Source: Diploptera punctata
Taxonomy: Eukaryota; Arthropoda; Insecta; Blattodea; Blaberidae
Reading direction: 5' to 3'
DNA length: 64,000 nt
Assembly (NCBI GenBank): GCA_030220185.1
Contig: JASPKZ010007283.1
Coordinates: forward strand, 2,158,501-2,222,500
The translations under genes were made by a program, and so were the position numbers. The notes below the pieces were generated by a model that was not told where the DNA came from, did no database searches, and was given only the letters and a program-made list of their open reading frames with translations. Below, piece by piece: positions 21,262-31,903 of the stretch; position 1 is the stretch's first letter; every line of letters starts with the position of its first letter.

Positions 21262-22506
21262 TTACTTACTCACTGGCACTATCGAACCCGTAGGTTCATG
21301 GCCGCGCGGACATAAGCTCTCCACACATCCCTATCCTGAGCCAATGCTTTCCAATCATTCCCTGTACAATCTACTTCCCTCAAATCATAGTTAATGTTGT
21401 TCTCCCACCTCATTCTTGGTCTACCAACTGGGCGTTTTCCTTCTGGCTTTCCTACAAAAAGCTTCCATGCACGTATTTCATTCCCCATACGTGCAACATG
21501 TCCTGCCCATCGCAGTCTACGAGACTTAACTGTTCTTATTATATCTGGCTTCCTATAAAGACCATGTAGTTCATTGTTATGTAGTCTTCTCCATTCACCT
21601 GTTTGTTCATCTCTCTTTGGTCAAAAACTTTTCCTAAGAACTTTATTCTCAAATACTCGTAATCTCCTTTCCTCCCTTAAAGTAAGAGTCCATGTTTCGC
21701 ACCCATATAATATAACTGGTAGAATAATAGTTTTATATATTTTCAACTTAACGGTTTTTGAAAGGAGTTGGGACATCAAAAGTCTCTGCAATGCATAATA
21801 GCATGCATTTCCAGAATTGAGCCTATGTTTAATTTCTTTGTGCATCTCATTCCTATTTGTGATTATTGTTCCTAGGTATTTGAATTCAGCCACTTCCTCA
21901 AAATTTCTCTCATTTGTCATTAGCTGTCCATTTCCATTATATAATGAATTTCTACATGTGGCCATATATTTAGTTTTACTGATATTTACTTCCAGTCCTA
22001 ATTTATTAGTGTTACTCAATAGTGTGTGCGTGTTGGCCTTTAGTATCTCCTCACTATCGGCCAGTAGTACTACATCATCAGCATTAACTAACAGCTTATT
22101 AATACCATTGAGTTGTAAGCCTTCCTCATTCTCTAAAGATTTAATGGCATGCTCTAGTACAAAATTAAATAGTAGAGGAGACAGTGCATCTCCTTGCTTG
22201 AACCCATTCTGGATTTCAAAAGTGTCTGAAAACTGTTTGCCTACACGCACCCTACTCTTTGAGCCATTTAGACACATTCGTATAAGTCTAACTAACTTTT
22301 TTAGGAATTCCGAACTCCAGCCGGATACTATATAATTTCTCCCTCTTAATTGAATCATACGCTTTTTTGAAGTCTACATATAGTTGATGTACAGTTTCAT
22401 TATATTCCCATTTCTTTTCTAAAATCTGTCTTATACTAAAAATCTGATCTGTTGTAGACCTATTTCTTCTAAATGCACATTGGTGATCTCCTAGAATGTC
22501 ATCATA
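21262..22506 (-). mobile_element. LINE-R copy, 5'-truncated (1.25 kb)
   Basis: Minus strand, from the (AGTA)n tail at 21262 to the position equivalent to DDILGDH near 22500. It shares near-identical stretches with the 32.4-34.5 kb copy, so both are fairly young. No target duplication was found with confidence. Confidence 0.93.
21279..22358 (-). pseudogene. LINE-R reverse transcriptase, broken
   Basis: The long frame 22358-21621 encodes the RT palm: LVRLIRMCLNG, KQFSDTFEIQNGFKQGDALS, PLLFNFVLEHA, KLLVNADDVVLLAD, SKTKYMATCRN, FKYLGTIITNRNEMHKEI, YGCETWTLTLREERRLRVFE. A frameshift near 21625 (where KSFGQKRDEQTGEW would be read) leads to the C-terminal frame with GKPEGKRPVGRPRMRWENNI ending at 21279. 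The catalytic YADD box reads NADD, so the enzyme would be expected to be impaired even without the frameshift. The function would be target-primed reverse transcription. The endonuclease is missing by truncation. Confidence 0.92.
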
Positions 22507-23111
22507 TTCCCGGTCTGGCGTATTTGTTTCTACATACGTTAAGGAAGAAAGTGAGAAAGAAAGAAGGAAACTTTAGGAACCAATAATTGTACATTACCGG
22601 GACTGTTCTCATCCCATTCTAAAAAAAGGTCATCCTTCCAGCTATATGGAGCTATAATATGTCCCTTTCTTTGAGAGAGGAGAAAACAAGTTAATTTACA
22701 TTAATAAATAGGCCTACATATTTAAATAATTGAAAATATGAATTCAATTGATGGAAAACTGAAACACCGCCTGCATTCAACATTAATTAAAGTGTCCATT
22801 GTTCTGAGAATGTTACAGGTATATTTGTAATGAAACCCTCGGCCCAGTGATTAACTGCAGAGTCGTCGGTTACGTCATCTCTCTATGTTGTATATAGATG
22901 TGTTATCTTAATGAAACTTAAAACAAAAGGCAAACTAACACACAAAGCCTTCTGTGAATGTTTTGTCAGATTTGCTTATTGACTCATCAATCATCTATTT
23001 TCTGGCATTTCAAAGCGCAATGCCAACTCCTTTTTTCAATTCTTTAAAATAATAACAAATGAAGCAGGAATTAAGGATAGATATTGTGAAGAGAGGAAAC
23101 ATCTAATATAT
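22507..23111. other. No recognised feature
   Basis: AT-rich, with a GAAA-rich purine run at 22545-22570. No frame or repeat identified. Confidence 0.45.
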
Positions 23112-23945
23112 AAATGTGAGTCTTTGTTCGTTTGTTTGTCTGTTTCTTTGTTTGCTTATTTGTTCGTACTTTATGCGCGACCATACCGTTGATCCGATTA
23201 TGATGGGTTTTTTGCAAAATGTTCAGGAGATTCCCGGGATGAACATAGGCTATACGAACGTAGAGATACTCAACTCCTACACACTTAAAAACAACCTTTA
23301 TAGTGAAAAACGTGAAAAAGTCCCTTTCTACCCTTAAATAGCTTACGCTGCCTAAAGCATAAGAAATGCATAAAATTAAAGTACACAGAATTGAATATCT
23401 CAAAAAATTCTACAAAAATGTCCGCGACAGCATATGTTTATCTTTTACAGGTAACACACAAAAGCCATTTTTATCTTTCATTGATGCCAAGGAAATCGGG
23501 ATAAGTAGATTCCCGGGCAAGCATGTGCTGCCATAACATTCATCCGACTGGCATGGGGCTCTTTGCAAAATGTTTAGGATTTTCCTGGTAAGGTTATAGG
23601 TTATAAGAGAGTTTAAATGTTCAAACCCTTCACCCTTAAAAATCGCCTTCTGTAGTGAAACAAAAGTGAAAAAAAATGTCGCTTTTTGTAAGGTTAAATG
23701 GCGTACGCTGCCTAAACCATAACAAATGCACAAAAGTTTTGTACACAGAATTGAATATCTCAACAAACTCTAGAGAAAGGTCTGCGACAGCATATGTTTA
23801 TCTTTTTAAGGATAACTCACAATAACTATTTTTGTCTTTCATTGATGCCAAGAAGATCGGGATAAGTAGATTCCCGGGCAAGCATAGCAGCGGGTATTCT
23901 TTTACGGATAACTCAAAATAACAAATGTTGTCTTTTAGCTCATTT
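23112..23945. repeat. Family W, two tandem ~360-bp units plus a partial
   Basis: Units at about 23165-23525 and 23526-23890 repeat in order: atccgattatgatggg-like, tttgcaaaatgttcaggag, tacgctgcctaaagcataa, gtacacagaattgaatatct, gcgacagcatatgtttatct, gggataagtagattcccggg. A third partial unit starts at 23890. It begins with a TTTG/TTCG-rich run. Inverted copies lie at 39.3-40.6 and 42.1-42.3 kb. No protein; probably a non-autonomous element whose tandem form arose by unequal exchange or nested insertion. Confidence 0.85.
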
Positions 23946-23949
23946 ATGC

Positions 23950-24143
23950 AAAGTACACGCGTACATAGGTGATCTTGTGCTTCTGAAAGAAGACAATCTT
24001 CCACCACTGGTGTGGAAAATGGGTGTGTTGGAAAGTGTACATCCTGGCAAGGACGGCCTAAGAAGAGTAGTAACTGTGCGAACAAGAGCTGGTACCTTTA
24101 AATGTTCTATAGTTAAGGTTTGTCCTCTGCCAAAGTATCTATA
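23950..24143 (+). pseudogene. BEL/Pao-type Pol C-terminus
   Basis: The plus-strand frame reads VHAYIGDLVLLKEDNLPPLV, WKMGVLESVHPGKDGLRRVV and TVRTRAGTFKCSIVKVCPLP before a stop at about 24143. The order GDLVLLKEDNLPP - W - G - HPGKDG - RVVTVRT - GTFK - K-CPLP is the hallmark of the C-terminal domain downstream of integrase in BEL/Pao LTR retrotransposons (established family pattern). Only about 60 codons remain. The upstream part has been replaced by family W sequence, so this is a 3' relic. The gene would have encoded a polyprotein for reverse transcription and integration. Confidence 0.85.
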
Positions 24144-24404
24144 ACATTTGATTAGGCATAAACTCAAAATTGTGTTTAACATAAATGTTGTTAACATTTA
24201 TTTTTTTGTAATTCAAGTGTTATTTATGTTTTCTTTTTCCTTTGTTTTTTTTATTACATGTAAGCTGTTAGTATTGAGAGGACTCAAAGTGGGGAATATG
24301 GAGACTATTTCAGTCTATCAAGTTTATGTAGTAGATACATTTTAGTTCGTTAAGTTTTTATTTTAGTGATATTTTGTTAAGTTGTTGGTGCTATGTAGGA
24401 GGAA

Positions 24405-24900
24405 GTTGCAACATGATGTCCACACTCTTGGTTTCATCGTCGGTCGATGTGGCCACGTTACAAGTGTCCGGGAATTGATACGGCATTTGTCGATATAATT
24501 TGGAATCTAAGAAGATTCTCATCAGTCCACAAGTCGGACTCATGCACAGGTATTTGTGACAAGTGATTAATTTGTGTATAATACCAAATAACGTGATTGT
24601 AACTTCATCGTGCAGAGCGCCTCGTTGCTAACGTAAGTTTACCACGTGTATTTCACAGAATTTGAGTGTCTTAATTAATAAGTTTTGTATATACTCTGCT
24701 GAGTGTGTTGGTATACAGTCCACACAACAGGACCGTTTAACTGCTTGGACGGCCGAACTGTATCCAGTATATAAATACCAATCGCGTCACTAGCAGTTGC
24801 GTGTGCTAAAACAATAACCAGGGAACCCCTCAAAACACATATGTCACTTGTTGACAACTGTAAGTGTATCAACGTAACTAAATTATCCTTGTTAAGGGCA
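24405..24900 (+). repeat. Possible 3' LTR of the BEL/Pao relic
   Basis: A purine tract aggaggaag at about 24398-24406 follows the Pol end by 260 bp, as a polypurine tract would. After it come gttgcaacatg and, near 24770, a TATA-like tatataaata with a downstream start region. The 3' boundary is uncertain and no second LTR is in the window, so this call rests on position and promoter-like words only. Confidence 0.4.
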
Positions 24901-25815
24901 CAGAGTACCAGAGAAGAAAGTAGGCAAGTTGCGCGTACATGCCACAGGCGGCGCTAGTGTAATACAACTAACGACACCTAAATTTTTTCGGTTCTTTTTT
25001 TGGTACTAATATGAAATTCAAATTATGAATTATAATTATATAACGCCATCTGGTGAATAATCATGGGATTTAACTTTTATAGGAATAAATAACGTATTAA
25101 TTAATCTTAAATTGTGGAATTATGTATACCCAGTCTCTCAGACCTACAGATTTTCTTTAATTTTAACAGAAAGGAAGAATGGAAATAAATAAAACATGTT
25201 AATTTATTTTCGTTTATTAAAATTTTAAAACGTGCATTATGAGCTCTTTTAATAAATATGTACAATTGACCTACCCCCTTATTCTCACATACATATTTTA
25301 TACAATATTTATTAAATAACCTTAGCCATGTCGTACATCTGTCCATTATAAAGTCACATTTTTAAAATGTTTATTAGAAATGGCTGTACACTAACATCAC
25401 TCTTCCTAACCTAACAAATCTTAGAATTTTATCACTTCTAGTAGGTTTATCTTTGAAAATGGATTCACATTAAAAATGTAAACAAGCTTGAATTTACTTA
25501 CAAATTAGAGTAAAATAAAATCTAAGTAATGATTTTAACTTTCGATAATTTACAGTACCGTCTACATAGAACGAAAGGATAGCAGTTAAAAATTTAAATT
25601 TACAAAATGGCTAACTTTCCATAATCCCGAGTGAACACCGTTAAACACGCCGTGAACGACGCGTGTGCCTTGCATTTGTTTTATTTAGTTACATATTCTG
25701 TTACTACGAAACAGCGCTACCATTGTAGTTTGCTCATTGTAGTTCATCGTAAACGACCGAAATTTTTTAGATGTCACTGTACTCAGTTTCCCCTCTATTC
25801 GAAGTTTCTCTATGG
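24901..25815. other. No recognised feature
   Basis: AT-rich DNA. Frames at 25107-25346 and 25631-25936 have no domain signature. Confidence 0.45.
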
Positions 25816-26553
25816 TTAAGGGTATCCAGTACTTACTTGGGTTAAAAGAAGTCACGTTCTTTTCCTTTTTGCGGAAAAAACTGCACTTAAACTGGCGTGA
25901 AATATTTTCAAAGTCCTGTGGAACCGCAGTGCGCATACGCCAGAGTTTATACAGTCAGCGATAACCCACAATCGAACTACTTATCGATTATCATCCTTGA
26001 TTACTATCCGTCGCTATGAAATTTAAATGACCAATATTTGCAATAAATCCCCAAATCTATGTTTAAACCATATATTAGTAACATTAAAATTACCAAACTT
26101 TTATTAAATAAATAATAGTTTTAATAAACTAAAACAACATGCTTTATTAGAAAACCGAACCAAAAAAATGAAAAACAAAAATTTAATTTCCAACACGCTT
26201 CGGATAAATAATTTTACCATCAAAAGCGTGGGGTGCTCTTTATAAATTAATATATTTGATAACAAACAGATATTGGCAAAAGTAAAGTCTCTAAGAAGAA
26301 AATGTAAAAATCATAAAAAGCACCTCACGCTTTTGATGGTAAAATTATTTATCCCAAGCGTGTTGGAAATTACAATTATTTTTCTTTTTTTAGTTCGGTT
26401 TTCTAATAAAGCGTGTTGTTTCAGTTTTTTAAAACTATTATTTATTATTTACTTTTTAGTTTTAATATTTTACAGAATAAGATAAAAATGTAAATATTTT
26501 TAAATTCGATACTATTGTAGTATGAGTTAAAAGTAATACTCTTCTAAAAAAAA

Positions 26554-26642
26554 CTCCCAGCCGGATTTGAACCGGTGACCTATGGATAACTGAATTTATA
26601 AACCACTAAGAGTTCACCGCTCTACCAACAGAGCTCTTACAA
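26554..26642 (-). pseudogene. tRNA-Tyr-like sequence with intron, degenerate
   Basis: On the minus strand: gagctctgttggtagagcgg, an anticodon arm interrupted by an intron-like tggtttataaattcag segment, then taggtcaccggttcaaatcc. The body resembles eukaryotic intron-containing tRNA-Tyr. The anticodon position reads ctcttag rather than ctgtag, and the acceptor stem does not pair. Both Pol III boxes are recognisable. Not a working tRNA; it is part of repeat F. Confidence 0.75.
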
Positions 26643-26692
26643 CGATTGACAAAAAGTCGACAAGTCCGCAACCTATTATACCAGTTTTATTT

Positions 26693-27005
26693 TTTTCTGA
26701 TGATTCTGGCCAGGATTCTGGAAACAAAATATGAAATTATTGTAGTGACACGGGTCCTCTACAAGTACACAAAGTTTCAAGTCGATCCAATGTTTCTAAG
26801 TGGGGGAAAATCGTGTTAAAAATTCCGTTACATAGATACAAAGACACTTTTTTGATTTTCTGATGATTCTGGCCATGATTTTAGAAACAAAATATGAAAT
26901 TATTATATTGTCAAGGGTCTTCTACAAGTATGCAAAGTTTCAAGTCGGTCCAATGATTTTAAGTGGGTGAAAATCGCGTTAAAAGATTCAGTTACATAGA
27001 TAGAG
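26693..27005. repeat. Tandem duplication (~155 bp x2) inside repeat F
   Basis: gatgattctggccaggattc and gatgattctggccatgattt start two successive units that both end in gttacatagata. The second F copy (60.4 kb) has one unit only. Confidence 0.9.
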
Positions 27006-27032
27006 GCCAAGCTAATATAAAGCGTGTAAAAT

Positions 27033-28030
27033 GGGTGTACACTTACTTATTACTCCATAACGCTGGTCCAACCAGCGATAACCCAAAACAGCGATAGAAA
27101 AATCATAGACTAGGTAATATACTCTGTGCAGAAAATAGCAATTAGCATCACAATATTGGCTAACAGTGTCATAAATTGTGATTTGCATATTTAAATAAAT
27201 ACTTCAAAATTGTCTAATAATGTTATAAAAATTATTTGAAAAAGTTTAAAATATTAAATAATGTTAGTATATACAGAAGAAGAGCTATAGTTTACCACAA
27301 TATAACTGAAAAATCAAGCGCTAGTAGAAGTGCTGTTGAGCAATTTTTGCTTCAAAAAATCCAGGAAGGTCTAATATATCGATGTGTAATACTGTATTAT
27401 TTTGTAAATTTTGGACATTAAAACCCATAAGAAATTTTAAAAATGGTGTCTCTGTGTTCCTGCTAATGTTTACATTCTTTGTTTTTTTTTGCATTTAACC
27501 GTAATTTGATTTTTTCATATTTTGGTTAACTTTTCTCTGAAACTATGAAAGATAGGATAATAATTTTTGGCATGGATATGTAGTTTAAAGACCTCTATAA
27601 TAACAAGGTAAATTTATCTTTGTGCTATTGATAGTTTTAAATTTAAAAAAGTATGCAAAAATTTTAACAAAAACATTTTGGTTTTGAATTTTTTTAAATT
27701 AAATCACATTCCATATCTGAACACAATATATCCTTATAATTTTCAAATGCATTATTATAGACAATAATATACTAAATTTTGGAAACAAATGGATAAGTAC
27801 TGTAATTTTTTGGAAAATTGTACCTGACAGTACTTTTAAGAAGTTGGATTTTTTATTTTCATTTTTTTTTGTATTTTTAATTAATGATGGAGAATATGTC
27901 AAAAAAGTTACCCAAAGTGACATTGTTAAGGAAGACCAGTTTAATTAGTGACATAATTTAAGAAGAAGCTGACAAAAATTATGTTACATATTTTAAAACC
28001 GAATTGCAAGGACATTAATACCGGATGCCC
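27033..28030. other. AT-rich interior of the TTAA-flanked region
   Basis: Very AT-rich, no recognisable coding sequence. Frames at 27236-27421 and 27699-27923 are short and featureless. Confidence 0.45.
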
Positions 28031-28113
28031 TTAAGTAAGTCCCTCTAGGGAGCATCCATATCCCCATGTGGGACGTATTGGGAACATACATATACAACCT
28101 TATCTATCAAATA

Positions 28114-29654
28114 CACTGCTCAAAACAATTAGAGGAACACGTAATAAATTGAATAATTAATTGTTTTTTAAAGCTGTGATGCTGATAGTTGTACAATATG
28201 TAAATTGAATTATTAATTTTATAATTGGATACAAATTTTAAAGATCCATGATCTAAATACAGAGAAATTACCTGAAATAACAAATATAGATTTTTTTTTA
28301 TTTTGGAAGGCAGTGGCCACTTCTAATTGGTAAGCTTCCTGATGTTGCTATAGTGACGAATGTTGATTATTGCTTTGTTTATTGAAGTCTCTGACAAAAT
28401 GGGGCATTTAAATGAGTTTGAAGTGTACCATGCTCTACATATTTTACGACAAGGTCAATCTCGCGACAAGTGGCTAGAGAGCTTGGGGTTTCTCCTTCCG
28501 TGGTGTCCAGGTTACGCAACAGGCACAGAGAGACAGGTCAGTATTGTAGAAGACGTGGCCAGGGCCGTAAATTTAAAACAAGCTCCCAGGATGACAAATA
28601 CGTTGTTCTTTCTGTTCTTCTACAGCGTACAAAAACTGCAAAAGACCTGCAGAATGACCTTCATATGGCTTCCGGAATCCGGGTTTCAGACCAAACCATA
28701 AGGAACAGATTAAGGAAAGAGAATATTCGTCCAAAAACGCCCGTTACAAAACCACGCTTAACAAATGGGCATAAGGTAGCAAGACGTACGTATGCTGAAA
28801 AACATGATGATTGGAACCTGAACCAGTGGGAGTCTGTGCTCTTCTCGGACGAATCCAGGTATCGTCTTACACGTTGTGATGGTCGATTGAGGGTGTGGGG
28901 GCGGCCAGGAGAAAGATTTTCTGCAGAGGCTGTACAGGAAATTGATAGATTCGGAGGAGGTTCCATAATGGTGTGGGCCGGAGTTATGTACAACAATCGT
29001 ACGGACCTTGTACTTGTTCCCCAGCGACTGAATGCTGTTCGGTATATCGAGCACGTTCTGGAAGAGCATGTAGTACCTGCTGCCATTGGAGTAGGCCCTG
29101 GATTTCTGTTTATGCAGGATAATGTCAGGGCACATTCTGCGGCTGTCACCAGGGATTTCCTGAGGAGGAATGAAATTGAGGTAGTGGAGTGGCCAGCGGT
29201 CAGCCCAGACCTCAACCCTATTGAACACTTGTGGGATCTTCTGGACAGGAAGGTCAGGAACCGACATCAAGCTCCACAAACTCTGCAGCAACTTGAAGAT
29301 GCTCTGAAGGAGTAATGGGAGAATATCCCGCAAGAGGAAATCCAGAATCTTATTGGGAGCATGCCACGAAGGTGCCAAACTATCATCGAATGTCATGGAG
29401 GCCATACATGATACCAACTCTATATAACGAGTGTTTAACTTTGAAAAATAAGCACAAGATTCAATTGCTTACATAGCGGAATTATTTGAAAAGTTAATTG
29501 TCAGCGTTATTCATTTGTTTTTACTGACATGAGCAATAAATAAATAAATGAATAACCACAAATAATGTACTTTATTAATTTCATGTTTGTACCTTTATCC
29601 AATGAAAAAATATTTGCATATTTCATAGTGTTCCTCTAATTGTTTTGAGCAGTG
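28114..29654 (+). mobile_element. Tc1-like transposon, nearly intact (1541 bp)
   Basis: Perfect 27-bp terminal inverted repeats, cactgctcaaaacaattaga at the left and its exact complement at the right. TA target duplications are at 28112-28113 and 29655-29656. It holds one transposase gene on the plus strand. Perfect ends, full length and only two coding lesions mark it as the youngest DNA transposon in the window. Confidence 0.97.
28399..29411 (+). pseudogene. Tc1-like DDE transposase, one frameshift and one stop
   Basis: The likely start is ATG at 28399 (MGHLNEFEVYHALHILRQGQ). A one-base deletion-type shift near 28464-28469 moves to the frame beginning ARELGVSPSVVSRLRNRHRE, so the HTH DNA-binding region (residues ~1-110) straddles the lesion. 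The catalytic DD34E domain follows: first Asp in LFSDESRYRL, second in FMQDNVRAHSA, Glu in SPDLNPIEHLWDLL, all present. TAA at 29313-29315 truncates it, and the same frame continues WENIPQEEIQNLIGSMPRR to TGA at 29409. About 337 codons in total, normal for Tc1. The enzyme cuts and pastes the element at TA sites in the nucleus. The lesions could also be sequencing errors. Confidence 0.95.
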
Positions 29655-29708
29655 TATTACCATCGCTTTCAAGGAAAACTGCTGCTGTTATGTGACAACA
29701 ACACTTAC

Positions 29709-30000
29709 AAGGGAACTGTCAACCAATGCATGCCGAAGCTACCTTGAATTGTTTTTTTTTTTTCAGAGAAGCTTTGTGATGTACCAATAATGTGTGCAAA
29801 ATGTTATATACCGTTTTTAACTGGAAGGCGCTAAAATCAAGCCAAAACATTTCACTTGAATGCTAGGGAAGTCATTCAACTCCCAAATTGGTAGACTCGA
29901 TAAACTTCAATACCTCTCGTCCGTGCCACGTCAAGTCTCACTCCATTCCGCTTTATTAAAAAAAAAAAAAAAAAAGATTCCTCCGTGCAATTGGTTGCAG
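29709..30000. repeat. Family N, single-ended copy
   Basis: acaagggaactgtcaaccaa through tgcatgccgaagctaccttg matches the arm of the foldback at 50272-50700. The following 200 bp (aactggaaggcgctaaaatc) match the interior of that copy. The opposite inverted arm is absent here. An A17 run lies at about 29956-29975. Confidence 0.65.
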
Positions 30001-30968
30001 GATTCGTATGTAATTACATATTCTTTTCCTTGACATATTCTTTCGTAATAACCGAAAATGTTGAGGATTCATAAAAATCTAGACCCTTTTCTCAAGTTTG
30101 ATATTACGTAGTTTTACATATTTTATTCATTATCATATATTTATTAGGATTATTACATTCTCTTTTACATAAAATGTTCAAATGTAAGTTCACAAAATTT
30201 TTGTGTACAGTGATAGTAAACAGGTAAAATTCGTGTATGATATGATATCAACTATGTTTGGAGGCTCAAACGATTGACAGATCATAGTCATATCGCTATA
30301 GCGCTACACTTTGTCCAGTCAGTCCTGTTGACAAAACCTACCACACATTGAAACACAATGCAAATACTTTATAGTTTTACAGGAAAAAATGACATGGAAA
30401 ATCCTACAATTAAACAAATAAGGTTTATAGTTTTCTTGATATCCAAACAGAGTGCTCCGTTATATCCTGTTGCAATTAAAGGTAACCCTTTTAAAATTGA
30501 ATACACTTAAAGAATATAAAACCATATGTTCCACTGATTTTATATTCTGGGGTGAAGTGAGGAATACAAGTAACAGGATAAATCACAGATATGGTGTACG
30601 AAATTAAGTGTGGAATATTCTGATTTCGTCTGACCATTTTCAGTTTTTTTACTTAGTAGGCCTATATTGCTGTGATTGTATGTAGTGAACGAAGATGAAA
30701 GTTTCTTCGACCGCCTCATCGTTATCTGCCAAAAAACAAAAAGGTCGCTCCTAGATGACTACCGATGAGACGGTAAAATAGTGTTATGGACCTATACACC
30801 TTGTAGTACACTAAGCAACATATATTTTTTTGAAGTGCAAGAAAACAGTAAGTGATCATACTGTATTTTGAGAGTTGTACATACATAATTTAAACATGTA
30901 AAAAAAAATCAGTAAATGTATGTTAAAATAACTGTAAGGTTTTTTATTCCGCTCTATTTGATATATAT
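30001..30968. other. No recognised feature
   Basis: AT-rich DNA with no convincing frame or repeat; ends in a short (TA)n that borders the SINE-A at 30971. Confidence 0.45.
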
Positions 30969-30970
30969 AT

Positions 30971-31144
30971 GTCCACCGCTGTGGTCTCGAGGTAGCGTGC
31001 TGCCTTGTCGCGCAGCGGGCCCGAGTTCGATCCCCAGTCGGGGCAGTTTTTCTGGGTGAGGTTTTTATCGGGGTTTTTCCTCACCTGTAAGACAAATGTC
31101 AGAAAAACTTTAAGGCCCAAACGTTCCCCGAAATCATATGGCCG

Positions 31145-31199
<55 letters not shown>

Positions 31200-31353
31200 T
31201 ATCATCATAATCATCATCATCATCATCCTTCACCGGTGTGGAAATCAACGGGAAGCTACCACACCTACCATTCCCAAGTAAAACTGCAAGCATGGCATGA
31301 AAATGCTATGATTGCAGTGAAGGACCTGCCTTCGGGCAGAATGACTATTGATG
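30971..31353 (+). mobile_element. SINE-A, full-length with expanded (ATC)n
   Basis: Plus strand: gtccaccgctgtggtctcga start, tRNA-like A and B boxes (gagttcgatccccag), middle domain, an expanded ATC run, then the ttcaccggtgtggaaatcaa 3' module ending near ctattgatgga. It sits directly after atatatatat and is followed by gatatatg, so it landed in TA-rich DNA. The histidine-rich reading frame across it is an artefact of the ATC run. Confidence 0.93.
31145..31228. repeat. (ATC)n microsatellite inside SINE-A
   Basis: About 27 triplets with two interruptions. The other SINE-A copies have 5-12 triplets at the same internal position. Confidence 0.97.
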
Positions 31354-31692
31354 GATATATGTCTTGTATTATTGCTCATATATCTTAGTTTATAATGTTG
31401 GTCTATGTCTAAGATACATTAATTATACCCTTTTACACGAAGATGCTTCTGGATTGTTTGTTACTTTGTCATTAACAGTTGAATATATTAACCTTAGCAT
31501 TCTTATAAAATTAGTATATTCTAAGAGGAAAATATGTCAACATAACAAAACAAAGCTTGTACAAAGATACAACACAGTATATATTATTAATACATACATT
31601 TATAATAAAAATGTAATATTACATATTTTGACTATTTTTACTACATATTTATGTACTTATTTGGATATATTATATAAAAATTCGGATTCTAG
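31354..31692. other. No recognised feature
   Basis: AT-rich, between SINE-A and a LINE fragment. Confidence 0.45.
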
Positions 31693-31693
31693 T

Positions 31694-31903
31694 AAAAACA
31701 AAGCATCATCATCATCATATTCACGGTATAGGCTCCATGGCCAGTTCCGTCTCAATACTCCATCTGATTCTTAGTCTGTCAGGATCTCTTCTCCCTCGTG
31801 GTTTGTACATCCAAGCCAGTTTGGAAAATCTGTTGTTATCCATTCGTTGCAGGTATTTAGTCCATCGCTTCTTGTAATTATAGATTTGATGTATTATTAG
31901 CAT
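31694..31903 (-). pseudogene. LINE C-terminal fragment (fourth type)
   Basis: The minus strand encodes QIYNYKKRWTKYLQRMDNNR, WMYKPRGRRDPDRLRIRW and ELAMEPIP. It has the W-x-HVxRM-like segment and the basic GRR-x-P-GRP-like tail that end the LINEs in this window, but with different sequence from R, S and T. An (ATG)n tail lies at its 3' side (31705-31719 in plus coordinates). About 60 codons only. Confidence 0.7.

Larger units (their letters stand above)
26106..27032. repeat. Composite repeat F, copy 1 (foldback + tRNA-Tyr-like + body)
   Basis: Collinear with 59599-60568 over its whole length. Order: a foldback of two ~115-bp arms (26106-26220 and about 26325-26446), an AT-rich spacer, a tRNA-Tyr-like sequence on the minus strand, then a body with aagtttcaagtcgatccaat and the end aagctaatataaagcgtgta. 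In this copy the body is tandemly duplicated. Arm core word gaaaaccgaac; inner stem accatcaaaagcgtg. Confidence 0.88.
25820..28030. mobile_element. Putative TTAA-flanked element, 2.2 kb
   Basis: TTAA at 25816-25819 is followed by gggtatccagtact. At the other side the complement of gtattaatac-type DNA reads gggcatccggtatt ending at TTAA 28031-28034, so 12 of 14 terminal bases are inverted. TTAA duplication and GGG-type ends are features of piggyBac-like elements, but no transposase frame is visible. The interior holds a foldback/tRNA-Tyr-like repeat (26106-27032) and AT-rich DNA. Could be a non-autonomous element or chance similarity. Confidence 0.5.

Noticed and set aside
21817..22335. 172-codon plus-strand frame rich in Ser, Leu and Phe
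   Set aside because: Antisense shadow of the LINE-R reverse transcriptase; the same shadow occurs opposite the 33.5-34.5 kb copy.
23950..24900. Complete BEL/Pao LTR retrotransposon
   Set aside because: Only the last ~60 Pol codons and a possible LTR remain; no gag, protease, RT or second LTR in the window.
28661..29417. Two long minus-strand frames opposite the Tc1 transposase
   Set aside because: Shadows of the real coding strand, which carries the DDE motifs; no motif on the minus strand.
31005..31388. 127-codon frame with a long histidine run
   Set aside because: The histidines are translation of the (ATC)n tract inside SINE-A; the rest of the frame is SINE head and flank.
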